NCBI GenBank assembly: GCA_021286935.1 | Contig: JAJTBI010000007.1 | Span: forward strand, 1-64,000 | Length of the DNA stretch: 64,000 nucleotides | Direction of reading: 5' to 3' | DNA from: Geobacteraceae bacterium | GTDB lineage: Bacteria; Desulfobacterota; Desulfuromonadia; Geobacterales; Pseudopelobacteraceae | Shown: positions 25,321 through 35,307 of the stretch, piece after piece | Layout of the letters: each line of letters begins with the position of its first letter | How positions within the stretch are numbered: the first letter of the stretch is position 1 | Program-made: the position numbers and the translations under genes | Notes under the pieces: model-generated | Seen by the model: the letters and a program-made list of their open reading frames with translations, nothing else | Told to the model about the DNA's origin: nothing | The model's database searches: none

Positions 25321-27234
25321 ATGCAGAGGCTTTCAAACCTGGCTGGACGGTTATTCAAGCTGGTATTCGGCTGGTACCTGGTATTGGCAATTGTAGTGAC
25401 CTGCGTCCAGCTGGGGCTGGAGTATGCCGCTATCCGATCAACAATTTCTTCTGATATGGTTGCGCTGGGCCGCTCGTTTTCTCCAGGCGTTTCTGATGCA
25501 ATCTGGACCTACGACCTGACCCTGCTTGATTCTCTGGCCCGGGGAATACGTCAGACAGCAATTATTACCGGTGTTGAAATTGAAAACCGCTCTGGGGAGA
25601 CTATTGCCTCAGACGGAGCTATCCCTGCTGATAAAGCGTCGCAGGGAAATAGCTGGCTGTCTCCCTATCAAAAATATGAAGTGCCATTATGGACAAAATG
25701 TTTGGTTAAGGGGCACACGACTCATGAATTGGGCAAATTGGTGCTTTACTCAAGCCGTGACGTGGCTGTTGAACGTGTCAGGTACAGCTTTCTGGTAATC
25801 CTTATCAACTCACTTGTTAAGACCGCCGGTCTCTGGCTGATCTTTTACTGGGTTATTACCAGACGTTTATCGTACCCGTTGACTGCACTTGCGGAAGCCG
25901 TGTCAAAACTGAATATAAAAGAGCATGAAGATACGCCGCAGCTGCTGGTGTATCCCTACCATGATGAGGTTGGTCAGCTGGTTAACTCGCTGAATGCGAT
26001 GAGTGCCAGGCTTGCAGCCTCTCATAATGAGCTTGAACAAAAAGTTGCTGATCGTACCGCTGATTTACAGGATGCCATGGCGCAGGCAGAGGCAGCCAAT
26101 CAGGCAAAAAGTTGCTTTTTGGCCAACATGAGCCATGAAATCCGTACACCCCTGAATGGAGTCATGGGGATGGTGGAGTTATTGCGGTTTAGTGAACTGA
26201 CTGAAGAACAGAAGGAATATCTGAATGCTATCGAGCTGTCTTCAGCAAATCTGTTGGGAATCATTAACGATATCCTGGATCTGTCCAAGATTGAGGCTGG
26301 GAAGGTAGAGCTTGAGTACGCTGATTTCTCGTTGCTGCATTGTTTAAAAGAAGCGTTGGCAATGCAGACAGCGAAAATAAGCAACAAGGGTTTGAGCTAC
26401 AACTGTCATGTTGCACCAGAACTTTGTGGCGTCTTTTACGGAGATCAGTTGCGCATAAAGCAGATTTTGCTCAACCTGCTTACGAATGCGGTCAAATTTA
26501 CCGACCAGGGGATGATCACCCTTGAGGCGGTTCTGATGGGATATCAGGATGATCTGGCACGTGTACGTATAACGGTCTCTGATACCGGCATCGGCATGTC
26601 GCAAGCCGCCTTAGACAGGGTATTTGAGCCATTTACCCAGGCCGATGCCAGCACTACCCGTAAATTTGGCGGCACAGGCCTCGGACTTACTATTTGTCGA
26701 CAATTGGCTGAGTTGATGGGGGGACGGATCTGGGTAGAAAGTGAAGAGGGGAAAGGTAGTCAATTCCATCTTGAGATACCATTCAAGACATCACCGCTGA
26801 TTGAAACCTCTTTACAACAGCAGCCGTTAGTCCCTGCAGTATCAACCACATCACTTCGTATCCTGCTCGCTGAAGACAACCAGATTAATCAGAGAACCAC
26901 TGAACTGCTGTTGAAGAAGATGGGACATCAGCCGTTATGCGTCTGTAATGGCAGGGAAGCTGTTGATATCTGGCAGCTGGGAGGAATTGAGCTGATTTTG
27001 ATGGATATCCAGATGCCGGAGATGAACGGAGTCGAGGCATTGCAGGCGATTCGTACACAGGAGGCAAGGAGCGGTGGACATACTCCCGTGATTGCACTTA
27101 CCGCCAATGCGGTTAAAGGTACAGGTGAGCGACTGTTTGCGGAAGGTTTTGACGGCTATCTGACCAAGCCGTTTCTGGCCTGTGCACTTGCTGCAGAAAT
27201 ACAGCGGGTTTGCACTGAGCTTGAGGTGTCCTGA
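25321..27234 (+). CDS. Hybrid sensor histidine kinase
   Basis: The 637-residue protein has membrane segments at about 14-32 and 158-180 enclosing a 125-residue periplasmic domain, then a HAMP-like region and coiled coil. It carries a HisKA domain (M-S-H-E-I-R-T-P, phosphorylatable His about 272) and an HATPase with N389 and G-T-G-L-G-L. The receiver at 511-637 has Asp about 562 and Lys in L-T-K-P-F. All key residues are intact. It likely reads the neighbouring binding protein and passes phosphate to an unidentified partner. Confidence 0.9.
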   Translation: MQRLSNLAGRLFKLVFGWYLVLAIVVTCVQLGLEYAAIRSTISSDMVALGRSFSPGVSDAIWTYDLTLLDSLARGIRQTAIITGVEIENRSGETIASDGAIPADKASQGNSWLSPYQKYEVPLWTKCLVKGHTTHELGKLVLYSSRDVAVERVRYSFLVILINSLVKTAGLWLIFYWVITRRLSYPLTALAEAVSKLNIKEHEDTPQLLVYPYHDEVGQLVNSLNAMSARLAASHNELEQKVADRTADLQDAMAQAEAANQAKSCFLANMSHEIRTPLNGVMGMVELLRFSELTEEQKEYLNAIELSSANLLGIINDILDLSKIEAGKVELEYADFSLLHCLKEALAMQTAKISNKGLSYNCHVAPELCGVFYGDQLRIKQILLNLLTNAVKFTDQGMITLEAVLMGYQDDLARVRITVSDTGIGMSQAALDRVFEPFTQADASTTRKFGGTGLGLTICRQLAELMGGRIWVESEEGKGSQFHLEIPFKTSPLIETSLQQQPLVPAVSTTSLRILLAEDNQINQRTTELLLKKMGHQPLCVCNGREAVDIWQLGGIELILMDIQMPEMNGVEALQAIRTQEARSGGHTPVIALTANAVKGTGERLFAEGFDGYLTKPFLACALAAEIQRVCTELEVS

Positions 27235-27358
27235 CTGCCCTTTGATACATTGCTGCTGTACCAAGTCGTTGTCAAAATCATCTGAGCCAGGTAACAGCGC
27301 AGGCGTTGTGCCTGTTTCAACCAGCTGAAGCTCCAACTACCTGCACAAGGAGGACGCC

Positions 27359-27706
27359 ATGAAATCTCTGACTGGCTGTATCTTGTTGGTTCTGTTCGTT
27401 ACCACAGTCAGCTACAGCAATGATCTGGTTGGTAGCTGTTCTCCTAAAAAATTGTTCTGTGTAGAGAAGCAGGGGAAGGGGAGCAAGGCGGGGGAAGTGT
27501 ATATGGGGCAATGCATGAAGTACCTGCCACCTGGGTGTGACGACTGTCCCCACACGAATTACGGGAAGTATGCCAAGGAGTGTAACTCCAGCTATGGATC
27601 AGCCTGTGTAGACGGCTGCTATGCCTGCTATCCTGCTGACGGCTCTTCTTTTTCAGGTATGCTTACCTGTTACGACACTAACGGCAAGGCCCATACTATT
27701 CCGTGA
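27359..27706 (+). CDS. Small exported cysteine-rich protein
   Basis: A signal peptide (about 1-20, ending S-Y-S) precedes a 95-residue mature protein with ten cysteines, an even number that would suit five disulfides. Glycine and tyrosine are also frequent and there is no CxxCH haem motif. AAGGAGG precedes the ATG. No family is recognised. Its position next to a sensory operon and a redox-type gene is suggestive only. Confidence 0.6.
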   Translation: MKSLTGCILLVLFVTTVSYSNDLVGSCSPKKLFCVEKQGKGSKAGEVYMGQCMKYLPPGCDDCPHTNYGKYAKECNSSYGSACVDGCYACYPADGSSFSGMLTCYDTNGKAHTIP

Positions 27707-27776
27707 TGTACTATCGGGATGCTGCCTCAGGACGGCTCTAGAATTATCAGCAAAACGGCTAACCTCACGCATTTAT

Positions 27777-28217
27777 TTACACAGTTTTCACCGTATACTC
27801 ATATTCCCGCAAAACATCATACAGTATCCCTGCTGCCTCAGCGGTCAGGCTGCGGCAGGCGATTCTGGTGTCGTTAGTGCTGAAATTGTCACGGAGCGTC
27901 TGGCAGATGGTGGCGCCGAAATGTGCCATAAACCGTTCCCGGTAGGCAGCGCTGATCTGGTAGGCAGCCTCTCTGCCCTGCTCTGGGTTTGACCTGCCGC
28001 AAAGCAGGCCGATGGCAAGCACGCCGCCGGTTAAAGCGCCGCAAGCTTCCTGGCGGGAACCGGCCAGACCGCCGCCAAAGCCGGTTGCCATTCGACAGGC
28101 AACGTTTTCTAGCTCAGGACAAAACAGGTGTGTGATGGCTGAGGCCACAGATTCGGAGCAATGCAGGCCGGATTCTGAATGGGCCTGCGCTAGGTGTTCT
28201 GCCTGTGTACGACTCAT
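27777..28217 (-). CDS. C_GCAxxG_C_C family protein
   Basis: The 146-residue protein has the family cysteines: L-H-C-S-E-S, N-V-A-C-R, E-A-C-G-A-L-T-G-G and a late I-C-Q-T-L and I-A-C-R. The glycine-rich G-F-G-G-G-L-A-G segment is also typical. The family is thought to bind a metal or act in redox chemistry, with no proven reaction. Its ATG overlaps the stop of the sigma-54 activator gene, so it belongs to that two-component operon and may be a target or partner. Confidence 0.8.
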   Translation of the reverse strand: MSRTQAEHLAQAHSESGLHCSESVASAITHLFCPELENVACRMATGFGGGLAGSRQEACGALTGGVLAIGLLCGRSNPEQGREAAYQISAAYRERFMAHFGATICQTLRDNFSTNDTRIACRSLTAEAAGILYDVLREYEYTVKTV

Positions 28218-29644
28218 GTTTCTATACCCTCCGGAGGCTGTTCCCGCTGTTTCAAACGCTTGGACAATGCCGGTTGCGAGATCCCCAGCAGGCGGGCCGC
28301 AATGGTCTGGTTGCCGTTACTGCGCTGCATAGCTTCGGTTACCAGCAGTTCGGCTGCCTCGCTAAAGGTGGGCAGTCGTTCGCAGCAGAGAAACGGGTTG
28401 CGTCGTTCCGGGGTTGCCGTTGCAGGGGTGGTTGCCTGGCTACCAATAGCACTGATAAAGCGTTCCATGGAGAGTACGCCGCCAGTATGCAGGCTGACTG
28501 CATCATAGACCAGCGCCTTCAGCTCCCGCACATTGCCGGGAAAAGAGTAGGTGGCCAGTAGCTGGGCCAGTTCCCGCGGGGCAGTGGGCTTTTTCTTGCC
28601 CAGTGCCTGGGCCGCCTCAGCCAGAAAATGCTCCAGCAGTAGCGGGATATCGCAGCGCCGGTCCCGCAGGGCAGGAATCCGTACCTGATGGGTTTTCAGG
28701 CGGTAGTAAAGATCACGCCGGAACTGGCCTGAAGCCTCTTTAGTTGCCAGATCGGCATGGGTGGCCACAATCACCCTGGCCCGCAGCCGTTTGGGGCGAT
28801 CACTACCCAGCGGATAGTATTCCCCTTCTTGCAGCAGCCGCAGCAGCTTGACCTGAGAGGCGATACTCAGGTCGCCAATCTCGTCCAGAAACAGGGTGCC
28901 GTCGTTGGCCTCTTCGATCATCCCTTTGCGGGGCTGGTCAGCGCCGGTGTAGGCGCCGCGCTGGTGCCCAAAAAGGGTGTCGCTGAAGACCGTATCATCC
29001 AATCCGGCCACGTTGACCGCCACCAGCGGTCCCTTGCAGCCGGAGGCAGCATGGGCAGCCCGTGCCAGCAGTTCCTTGCCGGTGCCACTTTCGCCAGTAA
29101 TCAAGAGCGGTTGGGGGCTTTTAGCAACTGCTTCGATATAGGCGAACTGGGTCAGCATGGCTGGATCACCGGTGACAAACGGGCTGAACAGTTCCGGTCT
29201 GCGCAGACCACCGCTCAACAGTCGGCTGTGCATCTCCCGGTTTTCCCGCTCCAGCTCCAGCAACCTGATCGCCCGCAGCACCCCGCCCACCAGCCGATCC
29301 TCTTCCACTGTCTTGACAAAGTAGTCAAAGGCCCCTTTTTTGATGCAGTTAACCGCTGTTTCCACCTGATTCAGGCCACTGATCACGATGCAGGTGATTT
29401 CGGGGTGCTGCTCGCCAATTAGGGTCAGCAGCTCTTCACCGGAGAGGTGCGGCATGGTCAGGTCAAGCAGTACCAGGCCAAAACCACCCCCGGCCAGGAT
29501 CTCCATGGCTTGGCGGCTGTCAGCACAGGTGCGGATGTTGGTGATGCCTGCGGAACGTTCCAGTGTCAGGGACACCGAGCGCAGCCAGGCTGGCTCGTCA
29601 TCCACCAGCAGAATACCAAAGGTGGGAAACAGGGATTCAGACAT
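28214..29644 (-). CDS. NtrC-type sigma-54-dependent response regulator
   Basis: The ATG at 29644 overlaps the upstream kinase gene by 8 bases; a longer frame is rejected. It has a receiver (Asp 61 in L-L-D-L-T-M-P) and a AAA domain with G-E-S-G-T-G-K-E. The sigma-54 loop reads G-A-Y-T-G-A rather than G-A-F-T-G-A. A Fis-type helix-turn-helix ends the protein (N-Q-T-I-A-A-R-L-L-G-I). The Tyr variant is known in functional activators. The cognate kinase is the next gene upstream. Confidence 0.9.
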   Translation of the reverse strand: MSESLFPTFGILLVDDEPAWLRSVSLTLERSAGITNIRTCADSRQAMEILAGGGFGLVLLDLTMPHLSGEELLTLIGEQHPEITCIVISGLNQVETAVNCIKKGAFDYFVKTVEEDRLVGGVLRAIRLLELERENREMHSRLLSGGLRRPELFSPFVTGDPAMLTQFAYIEAVAKSPQPLLITGESGTGKELLARAAHAASGCKGPLVAVNVAGLDDTVFSDTLFGHQRGAYTGADQPRKGMIEEANDGTLFLDEIGDLSIASQVKLLRLLQEGEYYPLGSDRPKRLRARVIVATHADLATKEASGQFRRDLYYRLKTHQVRIPALRDRRCDIPLLLEHFLAEAAQALGKKKPTAPRELAQLLATYSFPGNVRELKALVYDAVSLHTGGVLSMERFISAIGSQATTPATATPERRNPFLCCERLPTFSEAAELLVTEAMQRSNGNQTIAARLLGISQPALSKRLKQREQPPEGIET

Positions 29645-31343
29645 GATGAACCGCCTCCGTGTAGATCGGCAATAATAACGTGACCGTGGTACCTTGCCCG
29701 GGCGGTGAGGAGAACAGCAACTGCCCACCATGTTCCTTGACGATCCCGGCTGAGACCGACAGCCCCAGGCCGGTGCCGCCGCTCTCCCGTTTGGTGGTAA
29801 AGAACGGGTCAGTCAGTCGGTCCAGGTGCTCCGGTGCAATGCCGCAGCCCTCATCACGGACAAAGATACCGATACAGTTTGTTGCATAATCGATAAAAGT
29901 TCGCAGGAAAATACCGCGATTCTGGTCGGTTAAAGCCTGGCAGGCGTTCAGTAGCAGATTGACCAGCACCTGTTCAATCCGCTGGCTGTTGCCCTGTATC
30001 ATCGGCAGCGGTTCGGTGTACTCGGCTTCAAACCGGTTGGTTGCCGTGCGTAATGACCGCTCCACCAGCCGTACCGCAGCCTTGGCCACTTGATTCAGGT
30101 CCAGCGGCTCCATCAGGGCAGCATCATCCTGGCGGGCAAAGTCCTTCAGATCTTCTACAATCCGCTTGATCCGTCGCGCACCGTCCTGCATTTCATCCAA
30201 CATCAACGGCAGCTCTTCCTTAACACGGTTAAACGATAGACCGCCCAGCTCCGTCTGACTCTGCTGTTGCTCAAGGGCCGCCAGGGCATCATTACAGACA
30301 TCCTTTAAAATTGGCATGTTCAGTAAAATCAAGCCGTTGGGATTGTTAATCTCATGGGCTACCCCGGAGACCAGCACCCCCAGGGCAGCCATCTTGTCAG
30401 CCTGTACCAGCTGTTGCTGGTTACGGCGCAACTCCTCTTCAGCTGCTGTCCGCTCGGCAATCTCACGGGTCAGATCAGCGGTACGCAGGGCCACCTGTTT
30501 GTGTAAGGAACGAGACCAGAACGCCATCCCTCCTAATACCAGCAAGAGCGGCGCCAACACCAGAACGGCCAGCTTGATCGCCTTGCCGATGGCCAGCCCT
30601 TCGGGCTCCAGCACCCCCAGCCATTTGGTGTGTATCTGATCGTACTGACCGGTTTTTTTTAGAATTGCCAAACCTTCGGTCATCTTTGCCTGCAGTTCGC
30701 TATTTCCCTGGCGCACACCGTACCCGTATTTTTGCGAAGCGATGCTGCGGGCAACCGGTACCAGGTTGGTCAGCTTGTTTTCACGGATGATATACATGCC
30801 CGGCACCATTGCCACCACGGCATAGTCGCATTGGCCTGATGCCAGTAGCCGCAAGGCGTCAGCAGGGGTTGGAGTCGGCAGTAGATCCGGACCGTAGCCC
30901 AGCCGGATTAGCTGTTCATGCATGATCCCATCGCGGTGCAGGGTTATCTTCTTCCCCTTCAGTTCTGCCAGCGAACTGACAACAGGCGATTCCCGGCGGG
31001 CAAAGATGGCGTGGTTGACAATGGTATGGGGAGGTGTGAAGTCGATCTGGGCGGCCCGCTGTTCAGACCAGGAAATCCCCTGCAATAGGTCGATCCGGCC
31101 CTCCTTCAGGTCCCGCAACTGTTCCGACCAGCCACCCAGACGAAACTCTACCTGTAGCCCCATCACCTCGGCTATGGCCTTGGTCAGCTCTACATTGTAG
31201 CCGGTGGGTTTTCCATTTGAATCAAGAAATTCATAGGGGGGGTAGTCCCGATCGCCGCCCACAATGATGGTCTTGGCAAGGGCGCTGACCGGCAGCAGCA
31301 GGCAGAATAGCAGGGCTATGGAAAGGGTGGCTGAACGCAGCAC
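29637..31343 (-). CDS. Family 3 binding protein fused to a histidine kinase
   Basis: The 568-residue protein has a signal (1-23), then a complete SBP family 3 domain (about 25-245) with D-Y-P-P-Y-E-F and the W-S-E-Q-R segment. A membrane segment (256-275), a coiled coil and a DHp/HATPase kinase follow. The phosphorylatable His is about 330 (V-A-H-E-I-N-N-P) and the ATP lid has G-T-G-L-G-L. The cognate regulator follows. The ligand may be an amino acid-like solute, but this is a guess. Confidence 0.9.
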   Translation of the reverse strand: MLRSATLSIALLFCLLLPVSALAKTIIVGGDRDYPPYEFLDSNGKPTGYNVELTKAIAEVMGLQVEFRLGGWSEQLRDLKEGRIDLLQGISWSEQRAAQIDFTPPHTIVNHAIFARRESPVVSSLAELKGKKITLHRDGIMHEQLIRLGYGPDLLPTPTPADALRLLASGQCDYAVVAMVPGMYIIRENKLTNLVPVARSIASQKYGYGVRQGNSELQAKMTEGLAILKKTGQYDQIHTKWLGVLEPEGLAIGKAIKLAVLVLAPLLLVLGGMAFWSRSLHKQVALRTADLTREIAERTAAEEELRRNQQQLVQADKMAALGVLVSGVAHEINNPNGLILLNMPILKDVCNDALAALEQQQSQTELGGLSFNRVKEELPLMLDEMQDGARRIKRIVEDLKDFARQDDAALMEPLDLNQVAKAAVRLVERSLRTATNRFEAEYTEPLPMIQGNSQRIEQVLVNLLLNACQALTDQNRGIFLRTFIDYATNCIGIFVRDEGCGIAPEHLDRLTDPFFTTKRESGGTGLGLSVSAGIVKEHGGQLLFSSPPGQGTTVTLLLPIYTEAVHHV

Positions 31344-31395
31344 GCATGACCTCCACTGTTACAACAGCGACTACCCGATAAATGATTCTATTCCT

Positions 31396-32706
31396 CTATT
31401 TGCTTGTTCGTTGTCCCCGGCGGCCGGTCTTGGGGGCAGGACGCTCCGGCACCACCTTTTTCCGTTTGGGGGTTGCAGCTTTAACATCTGTCTTCTTTGG
31501 CTTGGCCTGTTCTTTGGCCAGTTTACCTTCCTTTGCCTTCACCGTCCGTCTGACCGCATACTGGGGAAATTCTGCCAGACTCTGGCGCGGAATACTCTGC
31601 TTGACCAGCTTTTCGATGGCCACCAACAGAATCTGTTCTTCCTGGCTGACCAGCGAAATGGCAATACCCTCTTCTCCGGCCCGGCCGGTGCGGCCGATCC
31701 GATGCACATAATCTTCAGGCACCTGGGGCAGATCATAGTTAACCACATGGGGCAGGCGCTCTATGTCCAGGCCGCGGGCAGCCACATCGGTTGCCACCAG
31801 CACCTGAAACTGGCCCTGTTTGAATTCTGCCAGGGTACGGGTACGGATTGACTGGCTCTTGTTGCTGTGGATGGCTGCCGCCTTAATCCCGTCAAACAGC
31901 AGTTCTTCAGTCAGTTTATCTGCGCCGTAACGGGTGCGGGTAAAGACCAGTACCTGATTCCAGCCGTTTTTGCGGATCAGGAACGACAGCATCTCCCGTT
32001 TGCGGCTGCGCTCCACCTGATACACCGCCTGGGTCACCGCCTCGGCGGTCAGAGTGCGGCGGGCCACCTCAATCCGTTTGGGATGATCCAGTAGCTGATC
32101 CGCCAACTGTTTGATATTCTGGGAGTAGGTGGCTGAGAACAACAGGGCCTGATGCTTGGCAGGCAGGTACTCTGCCACCTTTTTGATGTCATCGATAAAA
32201 CCCAGATCCAGCATCCGGTCTGCCTCATCCAACACCAGAAACTTGATCCGTGACAGGTCAATCGTGCCCCGCTCGGCATGATCCAGTAGTCGTCCCGGCG
32301 TTGCCACCACAATATCAACACCACGGTGTAGCCGTTCGATCTGGGCCTGGATGGTTACGCCGCCATAGATCATGGTGGAGCGCAGTGACAGACGGCGGGC
32401 ATAGCGGTTCATCTCATCGCTGACCTGGGCAGCCAGTTCACGGGTGGGGACCAGCACCAGAGCGCGGGGCTTGCGGCGCTTTTCTGCAGGGGTGGTTTCA
32501 GCCAGCATCTGCACGATCGGCAGGGCAAAGGCCGCAGTCTTGCCGGTGCCGGTCTGGGCGCCGGCAAGCAGGTCGCCCCCTTCAAAGATAACAGGAATAG
32601 CCTCAGCCTGAATCGGGGTGGGGTTGGTATACCCCAGGCTGGCAATGGCGCTTAGCAGTTCAGGCCGCAGGCCGAGGGAGTCAAAGGATACGTCAGTGTT
32701 TTTCAC
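31396..32706 (-). CDS. rhlE: DEAD-box RNA helicase RhlE
   Basis: The 436-residue protein has a Q motif (F-x-x-L-G-L with P-T-P-I-Q), A-Q-T-G-T-G-K-T, D-E-A-D, S-A-T and H-R-I-G-R-T-G-R motifs. A basic C-terminal tail (K-K-T-D-V-K, R-R-G-Q-R) follows, as in RhlE proteins that act in ribosome assembly and RNA turnover. It is flanked downstream by the kinase operon and upstream by repeat copy B. Confidence 0.88.
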   Translation of the reverse strand: MKNTDVSFDSLGLRPELLSAIASLGYTNPTPIQAEAIPVIFEGGDLLAGAQTGTGKTAAFALPIVQMLAETTPAEKRRKPRALVLVPTRELAAQVSDEMNRYARRLSLRSTMIYGGVTIQAQIERLHRGVDIVVATPGRLLDHAERGTIDLSRIKFLVLDEADRMLDLGFIDDIKKVAEYLPAKHQALLFSATYSQNIKQLADQLLDHPKRIEVARRTLTAEAVTQAVYQVERSRKREMLSFLIRKNGWNQVLVFTRTRYGADKLTEELLFDGIKAAAIHSNKSQSIRTRTLAEFKQGQFQVLVATDVAARGLDIERLPHVVNYDLPQVPEDYVHRIGRTGRAGEEGIAISLVSQEEQILLVAIEKLVKQSIPRQSLAEFPQYAVRRTVKAKEGKLAKEQAKPKKTDVKAATPKRKKVVPERPAPKTGRRGQRTSK

Positions 32707-32750
32707 AGGATACCGCTTTCTGGCGAAGATAGAGCTCTTCGACCTTGTTC

Positions 32751-32873
32751 CAATTCCAACTCAAGGCGATATCATCGTTGGCTCGTCTTCGGCTCCTCAG
32801 CGTACTGTGCTGTACGCCTGCGTTGCCGAATTCCTTGCCGCCTTGATCTCATCCTTGATTAGAAATTGGAATT
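32751..32873 (+). repeat. Dispersed palindromic repeat family, copy B
   Basis: The copy begins CAATTCCAACTCAAGGCG and ends CATCCTTGATTAGAAATTGG. The central segment is CAGCGTACTGTGCTGTACGCC. The ends pair as CAATT/AATTG and CAAGG/CCTTG, so the whole unit can fold into a long hairpin. It lies between rhlE and the uup-type gene and might act as a transcript end or a processing site. Confidence 0.85.
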
Positions 32874-32900
32874 ACTTTCCCCATAATGGAGTTGCTACCG

Positions 32901-34682
32901 TTATCGCAACGCCTCCAGCTCTTCCCAGCGGGCATAGGCTGTCAGCAGCTCGGCATCAATAGCTTCAAGCCGGGCATTCAAAGTCACCGCCTCGGCCCCG
33001 CGATTTTTATAAAATTCCGGATCAGCCAGGGTGCTGTGGATCTGCTCCTGCTCTGTCTCAAGGGTGGTAATTCGCTCCGGCAAGGCCTCCAGCTCACGCT
33101 CTTCCTTGAAGGAGAGCTTGCGGGGCCGCTCTTTCTGCGGTTTGCCCTTTTCCTGAACCGGTTTTGCAACCGGAGGGACAGCCTCAAACTGTTGCTCCCG
33201 CAGCCAGTCATCATAGCCACCGACGGTCTCCTTGACCGTACCGTCAGAGTTGATCGCCAGGGTGGAGCTGACCACGTTGTTCAAAAATTCCCGGTCGTGG
33301 CTGACCAGCAGCAGGGTGCCGCTGTACTCCATCAGCAGGTCCTCCAGCAGCTCCAGGGTCTCGGCATCCAGGTCGTTGGTCGGCTCATCCAGCACCAGTA
33401 CGTTGCCCGGCTTGGTAAACAGCTTGGCCAGCAGCAGCCGGTTGCGCTCACCACCGGAGAGGATTGAGACCGGTGAACGGGCCCGTTCCGGTGAGAACAG
33501 GAAGTCCTGCAGGTAGCCGATAATATGGCGTGATTTTCCGCCGATGATCAGGGTATCATTCCCTTCCCCCACGTTTTCAGCCACGCTTTTCTGGGGATCA
33601 AGCTGGTCACGCATCTGATCCATGTAGAGCACTTCCAGCCTGGTGCCCTGCCGGATGGTCCCGGACTGCGGTTCAAGCTCACCCAGCAACAGCCGCAGCA
33701 GGGTGGTCTTGCCGGAACCGTTGGGGCCAATGATCCCCAGCTTGTCGCCCCGCATGATGGTGGTGGAGAGGTCGCGAATCACCGTCCGGTCGCCATAGCT
33801 GAAGCCGACCTGCTCCGCCTCAATCACCAGCCGGCCAGAACGTTCTGCCTCCTGCAGCCGAATGGTTGCGGTGCCCTGGCGGGTGCGACGCTGGCGGTAC
33901 TCCTCCCGCAGTGCCTTCAGTGCCCGGACTCTGCCTTCATTGCGGGTACGGCGGGCCTTGATCCCCTGGCGGACCCAGGCCTCTTCCTGGGCCAGCTTCT
34001 TGTCAAACAGGGCCATCCGGGTGATCTCTGCCTCCAGCAGCGCCTCACGACGCTCCACAAACTGGTCGTAACCGCAGGAAAAGGCAAAGATTCTACCCCG
34101 GTCCAGTTCGGCGATTCGGTTTGCAAGCCGCCGGGCAAATGCCCGGTCGTGGGTGACAAAGATGCAGGTGGTGATGTTTCTGGCCAGAAACTCCTCCAGC
34201 CAGAGGATGGTTTCAATATCCAGATGGTTGGTCGGCTCGTCCAGCAAGAGAATGTCCGGTGCCGCCACCAGGGCGCGGGCCAGCAGCACCCGCCGCTTGG
34301 TGCCGCCGGAGAGGGTGGCAAACTCCGCCTCCGGTTCCAGGTGCAGCCGGTTCAGCACCCGTTCCACCTGCTGTTCATGCTCCCACTGTTCAGTACCGGC
34401 TGCAGCATGGGGGTGCTGCGCCACCACCTCAAAAACCGTTCCAGCCACCTCCTGGGGGATCTCCTGGGAGACCAGGGCAACCCGTAGCCCTTGGCTGCGA
34501 ATGACTTCCCCCCCTTCAGGCGGGATCTCTCCGCTGATCAGTTTCATCAGGGTGGATTTGCCGGTGCCGTTTCTGCCCATCAGACAAAGCCGGTCCCCCG
34601 GTTCTATCTGCAGGTTGATGCCGTCAAACAGCGGAGGGCCGCCAAAGGCCAGGGATATGTCACGCAGGGTAATCAGGGCCAT
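32901..34682 (-). CDS. uup: ABC-F protein Uup
   Basis: The ATG at 34682 is preferred to a TTG eight codons upstream. The 593-residue protein has two nucleotide-binding domains with G-R-N-G-T-G-K-S-T and G-P-N-G-S-G-K-T-T and signatures L-S-G-G-T-K and L-S-G-G-E-R. The long linker and the C-terminal coiled coil (K-L-S-F-K-E-E-R-E-L-E-A-L) are typical of Uup. Uup binds ribosomes and branched DNA, and its loss affects transposon excision in E. coli. Confidence 0.88.
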   Translation of the reverse strand: MALITLRDISLAFGGPPLFDGINLQIEPGDRLCLMGRNGTGKSTLMKLISGEIPPEGGEVIRSQGLRVALVSQEIPQEVAGTVFEVVAQHPHAAAGTEQWEHEQQVERVLNRLHLEPEAEFATLSGGTKRRVLLARALVAAPDILLLDEPTNHLDIETILWLEEFLARNITTCIFVTHDRAFARRLANRIAELDRGRIFAFSCGYDQFVERREALLEAEITRMALFDKKLAQEEAWVRQGIKARRTRNEGRVRALKALREEYRQRRTRQGTATIRLQEAERSGRLVIEAEQVGFSYGDRTVIRDLSTTIMRGDKLGIIGPNGSGKTTLLRLLLGELEPQSGTIRQGTRLEVLYMDQMRDQLDPQKSVAENVGEGNDTLIIGGKSRHIIGYLQDFLFSPERARSPVSILSGGERNRLLLAKLFTKPGNVLVLDEPTNDLDAETLELLEDLLMEYSGTLLLVSHDREFLNNVVSSTLAINSDGTVKETVGGYDDWLREQQFEAVPPVAKPVQEKGKPQKERPRKLSFKEERELEALPERITTLETEQEQIHSTLADPEFYKNRGAEAVTLNARLEAIDAELLTAYARWEELEALR

Positions 34683-34752
34683 ACTATTCCAATCCTGTTG
34701 TTGCAATTTATCTGCAGTGTCGTACTATCTGAAAACCTTCAAGGGAGTCGCC

Positions 34753-34971
34753 ATGGACTACCGTCGTATTGCAAAAGAGTTGTTGAATGAGCATCCCCAG
34801 ACCATTGCGGTGGCCTTATCCCGCCTGCCCGCTGAACATGCCGGAGAGATCTTGAAGCTGTTGCCCGGTTTTATTCAGGCTGATCTGGTGAACCGGATCG
34901 TGCAGACCGATCAACTGCCAACTGTCGTGGTTGAGGAGATTGACCGGCTGCTGGATAGGTTACTCAAATAG
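34753..34971 (+). CDS. 72-residue protein resembling an isolated FliG middle domain
   Basis: I read this frame from the ATG at 34753 (GGGAG site). It contains E-H-P-Q-T-I-A-V-A-L-S-R-L and A-G-E-I-L-K-L-L-P, then D-L-V-N-R-I-V, and ends in E-E-I-D-R-L-L-D. This is the pattern of the FliG middle domain, where E-H-P-Q contacts FliM, and its length equals that domain. No flagellar genes surround it. It could be an adaptor, a decoy or a degenerate remnant. Family identity is by pattern. Confidence 0.65.
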   Translation: MDYRRIAKELLNEHPQTIAVALSRLPAEHAGEILKLLPGFIQADLVNRIVQTDQLPTVVVEEIDRLLDRLLK

Positions 34972-35045
34972 GGATAACAATAGTTGCCATTTGAGATGTC
35001 TCATGCTACCAACGCAACTTCAAACCAAACCAGAAGGGATCCCCC

Positions 35046-35303
35046 ATGTTCGAGAACATCGGTGCCGATATCTATAAAACCTGGAGTGACGACCAACGCC
35101 GCGCTGAGATCGGTAAGCTGGTGGAAGGTCATCGTGCCGGTCTGCCCCTTAAAATCCTCTTCCAGATGGCATCTGGTATTGCCGGTAGTCCGGACAATGC
35201 CCGTGATCATCTGGCCGCCCTGATCCCCGCGGATGAACGACACAAGATGGTGACGCGGGAGAAGGGTGCTGATCAGGCGCTGGCCGCATCATTTTTAATG
35301 TAG
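35046..35303 (+). CDS. Hypothetical 85-residue protein
   Basis: A short, probably soluble protein with mixed helices, a W-S-D-D-Q-R-R motif, and no signal or membrane segment. An AAGG-type site precedes the ATG. It lies 74 bases downstream of the FliG-like gene. I do not recognise a family. Confidence 0.5.
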   Translation: MFENIGADIYKTWSDDQRRAEIGKLVEGHRAGLPLKILFQMASGIAGSPDNARDHLAALIPADERHKMVTREKGADQALAASFLM

Positions 35304-35307
35304 CGTT

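Noticed and set aside
34153-34971. 272-codon frame running into the FliG-like gene
   Set aside because: The first 200 codons lie opposite uup. The internal ATG with a ribosome site at 34753 defines the real gene.
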